Shown here: positions 23,037-30,877 of the stretch, one piece after another
How the letters are laid out: every line of letters begins with the position of its first letter
How positions within the stretch are numbered: the stretch's first letter is position 1
DNA from: Planctomycetota bacterium
Lineage (GTDB): Bacteria; Planctomycetota; Planctomycetia; Pirellulales; UBA1268
Reading direction: 5' to 3'
Assembly: GCA_029978905.1 (NCBI GenBank)
Contig: JAPOIM010000010.1
Span: 1-38,498 of the forward strand
DNA: 38,498 nt
Made by a program: the position numbers and the translations under genes
Notes under the pieces: model-generated
What the model was told of the DNA's origin: nothing
The model's database searches: none
The model's input: the letters and a program-made list of their open reading frames with translations, nothing else

Positions 23037-25565
23037 ATGCACAACGACACCACCTCCCCCGAGACGGCCACCGAGCCAACCGCCCCCGAGGATCACTCTG
23101 CGGGCAGCTCCGAACATGTGGCTGGTCGGCTGCTACGTTCCCTTCTCGATCCGCAAAGCCTCCGCGTGATGATGGCCACAGGCGGCGGCCTGCTGTCAGC
23201 GGGCCTCGTGGTGTGGCTCTGGACCGTGGGCGTCTTCGAAGACCCGCTGGTGGCGGCTTTCGCGCTCGGAGCGGCGAACCTCGCGATGCTTGCGATGGGA
23301 GCAGGCGTGGCCCGTTCCACCCGTTACTCCACCGCCGGCACTGCCATCACGCTGCTGGGCTGCCTGCTCCTGCCACTCAACCTCTGGTTTTATGACGCGC
23401 AGGGCTTGATCACGCTCCGTCACGGTGGGCACCTGTGGGTGCCGGCACTCGCGTGCTGTGTGATCTACGCCGGCGTAGCCCACCTGCTTCGCAATCCCCT
23501 GTTCGTCTTTACCTTCGTCGCCGGCATCGCGATGACGGGCCTGCTGATCCTGGCCGACGAACAGGTCGGCCGCTTTTGGGAGGTCCTCGCTCCAAGCATG
23601 TTTTTGGTGGTGCTGGGGGCCCTGGCGATCCACGCCGAGCGACTCTTTCCCGCGGATGCCTCGGCCTTTTCTCGCAGGCGATTTGGTGCCGCCTTTTTTC
23701 ACGCGGGGCACGTCGTGATGGCCCTTGGCCTGCTTGTGCTCCTGAGTGGGCGGCTGCTGGGATGGATCGACGCCTCATTCCTGCAGTCGCTGCCATGGAT
23801 CGCCGCGTCTGAGTTTGCGGTCCCCAAGGTGGTCGCTGTCGACCAACAAAAGATGGTCGCCATGCTGGTCGTCTTGTTGGCGAGCTACACCTATGGCTTT
23901 TCGCAGGTGGTCGTGGCCCAAGACCAGCGCCGCTGGGGATTTGCCACGGCACTGACGCTGCTGTGGAGTGGCGTGATTTTCCTCGACTGGCTTGGAGTCC
24001 GCCCGAGCGAGTCATTGCTGCTGCTGGCCGTGGCAGGCGTTGCCATGGTCAGTCGGCTGGCGGAGGTCTTCCTGCTGCGGCACCCGCGGTCGGAGCGTCC
24101 ACTGTCTGTGTTGCTCGGCAGCACGGCGGCCGCGTGCACGACGCTCGCAACGGGATGGGGCATCGCTGGAGTCGCTCGGCATCTCCACGCCTCGCCCGAC
24201 CATCTTCTACGATTCCCGCTGGACCTCACCTTCCTCGCGGCCATGGTGCTCGCAGCCGCCTCCTGGGGACTGGCGACCTGGCAGTTTATGCGGCAGGAGG
24301 GGCGACAAGGACTCTCGCTGACCATGGTCGCGATGGCCTGCGCCCTCGCGACCGCTGCCGCGATCGCCGTCGGGCTGGTCACCGATGAACCAATCCGGAT
24401 GATGCTCGGCATGCTCTCGGTGCCACTGCTGCTGCATGCCGTTTCCGCGGTTCGAGGTGGCGATTGGCAGCAAGCGACGCTCCGTGCCGCCTACGCCACC
24501 ACGCTGCTTACCGTGGTGCTGTCGGTCGGTCAGCTGCTTGGCATCCAAGGGAGCGGGCTCGAACCGCACGTGCGTCCATGGCTGCTCTTCGCACTGTTTG
24601 CGATTGCCGCCATCTCCTTCACGCTCACCGCCATTCGCTCGCAGCGGCCCCTCGCGATCCTCTTTGAAGCCGCCTGCGGGAGCGTTGCTCTCTGGCAACT
24701 GCTCGTGGCTCTCGACTGGAGGGAACACGCGCCGCTGATCGCGGCAAACGCCGCCGGATGCGCAACGGTTCTGATCGCCCGTTTCTCGCGCCCCTCTGCG
24801 GCAAGCCGCGAACGATTTCACGCCGTCGGCTCGAGTCTCACGATCCTCGGCTCGACAGGTGGCCTCCTGCTGACTCTCAGCCGAGTGATGACCGACGAGG
24901 CCGCCTGGGCACTGCTGCCGCTCGCCGTCGTGCAGTGTTTCTCGATGGTCGTGCTGGTCGCCGTTGGCAGCTCGTCGGAACGGCAGGTGGGGAGGCTCTA
25001 CGCCGCCGCACACGTCATCGCGGGGGTGTTGGTCATCAACGCTCTTGCCGGCCTCTCGTTCTGGGAGCGGGTGGAGATTGTCACGGTGGCCATCGGGATG
25101 GTGATCCTTGCCAGCGGCCACCATCGCTGGCTGCACGAGGAAGACCATAAACCCGATCCACTGGTCGACTACGACCTGTTGTTGGGAAGCCTCTTGAGCG
25201 CTTTCCCGCTCATGATCGGGTTACTCTTTCAGCGCCTTGGAGACTACGCCCCAGTGTCGGCCATGCAGTTCCTACACGCGACGGGCGGACTGATGATCAG
25301 CCTCGGTCTGCTAGCCGCCGGGGTGACCTGCAAAATCCGCGCGACGACACTCGTCGGCGGCCTCTCCCTCAGTGTGTGGCTGCTCTCCCTGGTCGGGCTG
25401 CTGCGCCTGCCCGAACTGGAAAACGCGGCGATCCAGATGATGGTGGGCGGCGGGCTTCTGTTCACCGCCGCCGTGGGCCTGAGCGTGTATCGCGATCGTT
25501 TGCTCGCGCTCCCTGGCCGGGTGCGGCAACGCGAAGGTGTATTTCGTGTGTTGGAATGGCGATAG
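23037..25565 (+). CDS. giant polytopic membrane protein, about 26 TM segments, function unknown
   Basis: An 842-residue protein. Residues 1-30 are hydrophilic and rich in Thr, Glu and Pro. From about residue 45 the protein is nearly continuous hydrophobic segments; I count about 26. The early motif TAITLLGCLLLPLNLWFYDA occurs in large planctomycete inner-membrane proteins usually annotated as hypothetical. There is no transporter signature, nucleotide-binding site, or glycosyltransferase or O-antigen ligase motif that I can identify. The C-terminus ends in a short basic tail. The frame begins at a TTG (23019), but ATG 23037 is preferred, with GAGAG about 8 bases upstream. It is preceded by a near-consensus sigma-54 promoter and faces away from a sigma-54 activator, so regulated expression is expected. 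It converges with the tricorn-type protease (18-base gap). Confidence 0.88.
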   Translation: MHNDTTSPETATEPTAPEDHSAGSSEHVAGRLLRSLLDPQSLRVMMATGGGLLSAGLVVWLWTVGVFEDPLVAAFALGAANLAMLAMGAGVARSTRYSTAGTAITLLGCLLLPLNLWFYDAQGLITLRHGGHLWVPALACCVIYAGVAHLLRNPLFVFTFVAGIAMTGLLILADEQVGRFWEVLAPSMFLVVLGALAIHAERLFPADASAFSRRRFGAAFFHAGHVVMALGLLVLLSGRLLGWIDASFLQSLPWIAASEFAVPKVVAVDQQKMVAMLVVLLASYTYGFSQVVVAQDQRRWGFATALTLLWSGVIFLDWLGVRPSESLLLLAVAGVAMVSRLAEVFLLRHPRSERPLSVLLGSTAAACTTLATGWGIAGVARHLHASPDHLLRFPLDLTFLAAMVLAAASWGLATWQFMRQEGRQGLSLTMVAMACALATAAAIAVGLVTDEPIRMMLGMLSVPLLLHAVSAVRGGDWQQATLRAAYATTLLTVVLSVGQLLGIQGSGLEPHVRPWLLFALFAIAAISFTLTAIRSQRPLAILFEAACGSVALWQLLVALDWREHAPLIAANAAGCATVLIARFSRPSAASRERFHAVGSSLTILGSTGGLLLTLSRVMTDEAAWALLPLAVVQCFSMVVLVAVGSSSERQVGRLYAAAHVIAGVLVINALAGLSFWERVEIVTVAIGMVILASGHHRWLHEEDHKPDPLVDYDLLLGSLLSAFPLMIGLLFQRLGDYAPVSAMQFLHATGGLMISLGLLAAGVTCKIRATTLVGGLSLSVWLLSLVGLLRLPELENAAIQMMVGGGLLFTAAVGLSVYRDRLLALPGRVRQREGVFRVLEWR

Positions 25566-25583
25566 CCAATAGCGAGGGCAGCG

Positions 25584-28500
25584 TTACCGCCGCTCGGTGG
25601 CATAGCGCAGGGCTGGCAGCTCCGTCGCCTGGTCCTCAACATCGCTCAGCAGCACCTGCACTGCCTTCTCCAGCTGCCGGTCCACGCCTCGCGGCAACTC
25701 ACCGGGCTGGGGCCACACGATGTGATCGGGCACCGCGCCGTGCATCTCCATGTCTTCTCCACTCCCGAGGAGAAACCAACCGCGAAACGGCATCCGCATC
25801 GTGCCCACATCGTTAATGCCCACGGCGCCGGTGCTAATCACGCCGCCCGCGGTTTCCACACCGACGAGCTGCCCGCGACCAAGCGTCTTGATGGCGTGCG
25901 AGAAGATCTCGGCGTTTGAGTAGCTGTTTTGATTGCAGAGCACCACGATTGGTTTCTGCCACACCGCATACACCATGCGGCTTTGCGGATACCCGGGTCC
26001 GCCTCCGCGAGGGACCGTGATCGCATGGCGGGGTTGGGTGAGGGCAGTGAGTAAAAGATCAGTGGTCGAACCTCCGCCATTGTCGCGGACGTCAATCACC
26101 AGGCCGTCTTTGCCGTACCCAACGCGCGAGAGCTGCCGCTCAAACTCATAAAAACTCGGCATGTTCATGCCGCGAATATGGAGGTAGCCCAGCCGGCCCT
26201 CGCTCTGCTGCTCAACATGCCGACGGCTTTCTTCGAGCCAGGCGTCGTAGAGCAGTTCGCGGGCACGTCCATAGCTGATCGGTCGCAACGTCACTTCGAG
26301 TGGCTCTTCTTCACCGTCGCGCTTCACCCGCAGGCTGATGTCGCGATCGAGACGCCCGTTGAGCACCGCCGTCAGATCCATTGAGGGATCAACCGCTTGG
26401 CCATCGACCGCTTCAATCCGATCGCCGGGCTGGAGCCTGCACTCCACGCGATCGGCAGGCCCGCTCGGCAGCACATCTCGCACCAGCAGGCCGGGCCCAG
26501 CATCGTCGGCCACAAACCGCACCCCAAGATGCGCCGTTTCATCCGACCAAGGGGCTACCTGCCGTGGCGACTCACTCGCGGGGTAGAAACCGTTATGCGA
26601 GCCGTTGAGTTCACCGAGCATCATTTCGATCACCGTGCCGAGCGTTCGCAGATCACCCGCCGCGGCCGCCATGTCGGTGTACTTTCGGCGGACGTCGGCC
26701 CAGTTTCGTCCGCCGAGCCGCTCGTCGTACCAGCGGTCGCGCATCGTCTCCCACGCAACCGTAAAGCCGTCGCGGAGCCGCTCTCCCTGAGAGAGTTCCT
26801 GCCGTGCTGTAAACCCGTAGCGGGTGATCTTGCCTGCGTCGTCAACCAACGAGGGCACGCCGTCGATCAGGCCCAGGGTCCCCTTCGCGTCTTTGCTCCA
26901 CCGCGGTGAGGTGAGCTGCTCGCTACAGAGTTTCTTAGGGGTGAGTTCATCGGGAAACGTCACGGTGTAGGTCGCGCTCTGCTCATCGATGTCGGCATGG
27001 AAGGCGAGCCGTGCCTTCTCCCCAATCCAAAACAGGCCTCGCTCTCCAGCCTCAGGCACCGAGAGCCGCTTCACGCGTTCGCTGATGCGATCGAGATCGA
27101 TCTGCGTTGGGGCGACGCTCTCCTCTTTTTCCTTGTCGTCCTCCTTGGCCTCGCCGTCGTCTGACTCCTTTTTGGCTTTATCTCCACGGGCCTTTTCCAT
27201 TTTTTCCACAGCTTCGGCCAGGCTGCGATCTCGCGAGGTCCGCTCAGCCTCGTCTGCCTGCAGATAGACGTAGTGGATGTCGGTTTCGGTATCGATGCGG
27301 CGGGCGGTAAACGCCAGGAGCGTGCCGTCGGGTGAAAACCTGGGGAAGTGGTCGTCATCCGGATGCTGCGACACGTTGACCGCCGGAGTGCTCGCATCGC
27401 TCGGACGGAGCCAGATCTCGCTGTTGAAGTCGTCGTCGCTTTGCGCGTAGGCGACCCAGGCTCCGCAGGGGGAAAGGTCGTAGTCGGGCGTGTCAAAGCC
27501 ACTGGCGATGGTGATCGCCTCCCCGGCGGGAGCGCCGTCTTCGCCGAGAGGCTGTCGCACCAGCGTGCCTCGACCGCGCACGTAGTAGAGGGAGCGGCCG
27601 TCCGAGGCGAGCCGAAGATCCGACTCCACCTCCGCATCGTCAGTGACCTGTGTCCAATGCAGGTCGCCTGTCTGCCACCAGTAGGTCTCCGGCGAGGCCC
27701 GCGTGGCTCGCCAGATGTCGACCTGTCCCTCTCGCCGTGCCACGGCAAAAAGCTGCGAAGGGGCATTCGCGTCCTTGTCACCGGCGCGCAGCTGCGGTGA
27801 CGACTCATAGGAGCCGGTGCTGGTCAGACGGTTGGGTTCTTTGAGCACGGTGTCCATCCCCCACAGGTCGCCTCCTGCCGTGAACACCATTTCGAGCCCA
27901 TCGCCTGCAAAACTCAGTTCATTCGCCTTCGTCAATTCCCGGCGTAGCAGGTCTGGATCTACCAGAGGATCGCCGTCATACGTCACCGCGATCTTGTGGG
28001 GCTGTTCGTCCTTGCCGGGCTGGTAGCGGTAGAAATCGAAGAGGTGGCGAAACACGACCACGCCACTGTCGCGGGCGATGGTGGGAAAGACCACCGAATC
28101 GTCGTCGAAGGCGACGAGCTCATGCTGCACCGTCTCCGTCTGCTCACCCCTGGGAAGCCTTCCACGCCACAGTCCGAACCCGGAGGTTCCACCTTTGGTG
28201 AAGTAAAAGGCTTTGCCACTGCGATGCCAGATTGGCCAGCGGCAGTCGACGCCCTCGTGCAGTACTTCTTGAAACTCGCCACTGGCGAGATCGAGCAGCC
28301 AGACCTGCGCCGCCCGTTCCCCTTGGTAGCCCTTTCGCCACCAGCGTTCCCCTTCGCGCACGAAGAGCACCCGTCTCCCTTTGCGATCAAGCGAGGCGTC
28401 GCTGGCCGTGGCATCTGCCAGCACGGTGTCGGCGACACGACGACCCAGGTGCACCTGCAGCAGCCGCTCGGAGCCCCGCCAGGCGTGGTCACGAGCACCG

Positions 28501-28949
28501 CTCGCCAGAAGACTCTGCCCATCGGGAAACCAGTCGTGCAGGGTGTAGCCTTCACTGTGGAAGGTCACCTGCTCAGGTTCCCCACCTGCCGCAGGCATGA
28601 CATAGATCTGCGAACTCCCGCTGCGATCGCTCACGAAGGCAAGACGCGTGCCATCTGGTGAAAAATGCGGCTGGCTCTCGCGGGCCGCAGCAGTGGTCAG
28701 GCGGCGGGCCGTGCCTCCCTCGCTCGCCACCACCCACACGTCGCCCCGCCACGAGAATGCGAGTTGCGTACCGTCGGGACTGAGCGCGGGATCGGACGCA
28801 AGTTGGATCGACTCGGCCGCTCGGGCAGAGGCGAGCGACACGACCACCCCCAAGACGAGCACGACTCGCGACGCAATCCCCCACACGCGCGGGGCACAAC
28901 CGCGGTGGGCAAACGCGAACGCACTGAGACGAGGGAGTAACGGAACCAT
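25584..28949 (-). CDS. tricorn-type protease (PD40 propeller, PDZ, S41 peptidase)
   Basis: A 1121-residue protein with an N-terminal membrane anchor or signal (hydrophobic stretch about 27-44). WD40-like PD40 propeller blades follow (DPALSPDGTQLAFSWRGDVW, HFSPDGTRLAFVSDRSG, RFSPDGTLLAFTARRID). A lysine/glutamate-rich linker sits mid-protein (AKKESDDGEAKEDDKEKEES). The tricorn core has S784-H785 (GELNGSH), a PDZ at about 805-890 (VRDVLPSGPADRVECRLQPGDRI), and the S41 catalytic domain with GLVIDVRDNGGGS and NQNSYSNAEIF, where the nucleophile is probably S1011. It degrades peptides or misfolded protein, probably outside the cytoplasm. The frame is open to a GTG at 28991; ATG 28949 was chosen because GGAAGG lies 6 bases upstream. 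It is transcribed alone, divergent from the DUF1801 gene. Confidence 0.92.
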   Translation of the reverse strand: MVPLLPRLSAFAFAHRGCAPRVWGIASRVVLVLGVVVSLASARAAESIQLASDPALSPDGTQLAFSWRGDVWVVASEGGTARRLTTAAARESQPHFSPDGTRLAFVSDRSGSSQIYVMPAAGGEPEQVTFHSEGYTLHDWFPDGQSLLASGARDHAWRGSERLLQVHLGRRVADTVLADATASDASLDRKGRRVLFVREGERWWRKGYQGERAAQVWLLDLASGEFQEVLHEGVDCRWPIWHRSGKAFYFTKGGTSGFGLWRGRLPRGEQTETVQHELVAFDDDSVVFPTIARDSGVVVFRHLFDFYRYQPGKDEQPHKIAVTYDGDPLVDPDLLRRELTKANELSFAGDGLEMVFTAGGDLWGMDTVLKEPNRLTSTGSYESSPQLRAGDKDANAPSQLFAVARREGQVDIWRATRASPETYWWQTGDLHWTQVTDDAEVESDLRLASDGRSLYYVRGRGTLVRQPLGEDGAPAGEAITIASGFDTPDYDLSPCGAWVAYAQSDDDFNSEIWLRPSDASTPAVNVSQHPDDDHFPRFSPDGTLLAFTARRIDTETDIHYVYLQADEAERTSRDRSLAEAVEKMEKARGDKAKKESDDGEAKEDDKEKEESVAPTQIDLDRISERVKRLSVPEAGERGLFWIGEKARLAFHADIDEQSATYTVTFPDELTPKKLCSEQLTSPRWSKDAKGTLGLIDGVPSLVDDAGKITRYGFTARQELSQGERLRDGFTVAWETMRDRWYDERLGGRNWADVRRKYTDMAAAAGDLRTLGTVIEMMLGELNGSHNGFYPASESPRQVAPWSDETAHLGVRFVADDAGPGLLVRDVLPSGPADRVECRLQPGDRIEAVDGQAVDPSMDLTAVLNGRLDRDISLRVKRDGEEEPLEVTLRPISYGRARELLYDAWLEESRRHVEQQSEGRLGYLHIRGMNMPSFYEFERQLSRVGYGKDGLVIDVRDNGGGSTTDLLLTALTQPRHAITVPRGGGPGYPQSRMVYAVWQKPIVVLCNQNSYSNAEIFSHAIKTLGRGQLVGVETAGGVISTGAVGINDVGTMRMPFRGWFLLGSGEDMEMHGAVPDHIVWPQPGELPRGVDRQLEKAVQVLLSDVEDQATELPALRYATERR

Positions 28950-29062
28950 GGCGTGCCTTCCAACCGGAGAAACTGTTTGGGCTTTTTTCACCCACGAGTT
29001 TCAATGGTGATTCAGGCTGCTCCCGCCCGCAAACCGTCACTCATGGAGCGAATCCTGCCCCC

Positions 29063-29443
29063 ATGCGAAAGAAATCTCCCACGACCGGCGAACCGGAACG
29101 TGTCGACGCCTACATCGCCGCTTTCCCGGCAAAAGTGCAGCAGATCCTCAACAAGATCCGCAGGATAGTGCGGAAAGCCGCCCCCGAGGCCCACGAAACG
29201 ATCGCGTACAGGATTCCGACGTTCGTGCTCGGTAAAAACCTCGTGCACTTCGCCGCCTTTGAGCATCACGTCGGCTTCTATCCGACTCCCTCGGCGATGG
29301 AACACTTCGCCCCACGCTTCGCCGGCTTCAAAACGGCAAAGGGCTCCGTGCAGTTTCCGCTCGATCAACCGATTCCGTACGATCTCATTCAGGAAATTGT
29401 CGAGTTTCGGGTCAGTGAGGCACGGGGGGCGAAGGCGACGTAG
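29063..29443 (+). CDS. DUF1801 (YdhG-like) protein
   Basis: A 126-residue cytoplasmic protein of the DUF1801 family. The typical order is present: YIAAFPAKVQQILNKIRRIV, then APEAHETIAYRIPTFVLGKN, LVHFAAFEHHVGFYPTPSAM, and a C-terminal GSVQFPLDQPIPYDLIQEIV. These proteins are small single-domain folds of uncertain role. No signal or membrane segment is seen. It is divergent from the protease gene and lies 9 bases before the sulfatase start, so it may be co-transcribed with it, but no functional link is evident. The nearest purine-rich motif, GGAG, lies about 15 bases before ATG 29063, too far to be a normal ribosome binding site. Confidence 0.9.
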   Translation: MRKKSPTTGEPERVDAYIAAFPAKVQQILNKIRRIVRKAAPEAHETIAYRIPTFVLGKNLVHFAAFEHHVGFYPTPSAMEHFAPRFAGFKTAKGSVQFPLDQPIPYDLIQEIVEFRVSEARGAKAT

Positions 29444-29452
29444 GTGTTTCCA

Positions 29453-30826
29453 ATGCATCACATTTTTCAGCGAGGCACCGGCCGACTTTGCGCGGTGAGC
29501 GTGGCGGCAATCGCGGTGCTGGCGTCGTCGATGCTCCAAGCAGACGACACGCTCCGGCGTCCCAACATCATCCTCTGCATGGCCGACGACCTTGGCTGGG
29601 GAGACACGGGCTACAACGGCCATCCGGTTCTCCAGACACCCCACCTCGACCAGATGGCACGGGAAGGCCTACGGTTTGAACGCTTCTATGCAGCCGCCCC
29701 CGTTTGCTCCCCCACACGCGGCAGCTGCCTCACAGGCCGCCACCCTTCGCGGTACGGGATCCCCTTCGCCAACACTGGGCACATGCGGGATGAAGAGCAG
29801 ACCCTCGCAGAGGTGCTCCGCACACTCGGCTACCGCACAGGCCACTTCGGCAAGTGGCACCTCGGCACGCTGACAACGAAGATGAAGGATGCGAACCGTG
29901 GAAAGCCCGGCGCGACCGAGCACTACGCTCCTCCTTGGGAGCATGGCTTCGAAGTCTGCTTTTCCACCGAATCCAAGGTGCCCACCTTCTGGAAGCCGGG
30001 CGACTACAACTCTTACGGCACCCACTACTGGACAGGTCCTGAGCAACTCGTTCCCGCAGACGAAATCGATGGGGACGATTCCGCGCTGGTGATGGACCGG
30101 GCGATCGATTTCATCACCCAATCAGCAGCTCAGCAGCGGCCCTTCTTCAGCGTGATCTGGTTTCACGCACCGCATCTCCCGGTGGTGGCAGGGCCAGCTC
30201 ACCGCGAACTGTACACGGAGCATCAGGACTACTACGGATGCATTACGGCGATGGATGAACAGATCGGCAGGCTGCGGGCCACGCTCGCACAGCTCGCGAT
30301 CGCCGACGACACCATGCTTTGGTTTTGCTCCGACAACGGCCCGGAAGGCAATGCGTCCGACCCAGGTCAGACGCGAGGCCTCCGCGGCAGGAAGCGAAGT
30401 CTCTACGAAGGGGGCGTGCGGGTGCCGGGGCTCTTGGTGTGGCCTGCGGCGATTTCCCAGTCGCGGTCAACCGCGGTGCCGTGCTGCACGAGCGATTACC
30501 TGCCAACGATTCTTGAGGTGGTGGGCGTTGGCGGCGAGGCCGCAACCGGCGTCGCTCTGGATGGAGTCAGTCTGCTGGGGCTGATCGATGGGCGGATGAC
30601 CACGCGGCCCACTCCGATCGCGTTTGCCTCGCGAAACCAGCAAACGCTCGTCGACAACCGATACAAGATCTATAGCGACGATGATGGCGCAACGTTTCAG
30701 CTCTACGACCTAAACGCCGATCCCGCCGAAGCGATCGACCTCTCAACGCAGCACCCCGACATCGTCCGAACCATGCGTGAAACGCTTAGCACGTGGCAAG
30801 CCGCGTGTCAGAAAGACGCGCCGTAG
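29453..30826 (+). CDS. arylsulfatase-type sulfatase
   Basis: A 457-residue family S1 sulfatase, exported (signal peptide about 1-30, VLASSMLQADD). Metal ligands D45-D46 lie in LCMADDLGWGDTGYNG. The formylglycine precursor is C85 in CSPTRGSCLTGRHPSRYG. GKWHLG, WFCSDNGPEGNA and the C-terminal FQLYDLNADPAEAIDLS follow the family pattern. The CSPTR site requires formylglycine-generating activity from elsewhere in the genome. ATG 29453 is preferred to an in-frame GTG at 29444; TAGGTG lies about 8 bases upstream. It belongs to the plus-strand run with heme/DUF1553 and DUF1501 genes. The substrate is probably a sulfated polysaccharide; the specific linkage cannot be read. Confidence 0.94.
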   Translation: MHHIFQRGTGRLCAVSVAAIAVLASSMLQADDTLRRPNIILCMADDLGWGDTGYNGHPVLQTPHLDQMAREGLRFERFYAAAPVCSPTRGSCLTGRHPSRYGIPFANTGHMRDEEQTLAEVLRTLGYRTGHFGKWHLGTLTTKMKDANRGKPGATEHYAPPWEHGFEVCFSTESKVPTFWKPGDYNSYGTHYWTGPEQLVPADEIDGDDSALVMDRAIDFITQSAAQQRPFFSVIWFHAPHLPVVAGPAHRELYTEHQDYYGCITAMDEQIGRLRATLAQLAIADDTMLWFCSDNGPEGNASDPGQTRGLRGRKRSLYEGGVRVPGLLVWPAAISQSRSTAVPCCTSDYLPTILEVVGVGGEAATGVALDGVSLLGLIDGRMTTRPTPIAFASRNQQTLVDNRYKIYSDDDGATFQLYDLNADPAEAIDLSTQHPDIVRTMRETLSTWQAACQKDAP

Positions 30827-30877
30827 CTGCCGACGCTTCATGCACCTCACACAGACCGACACGCACTGCCATACCTG

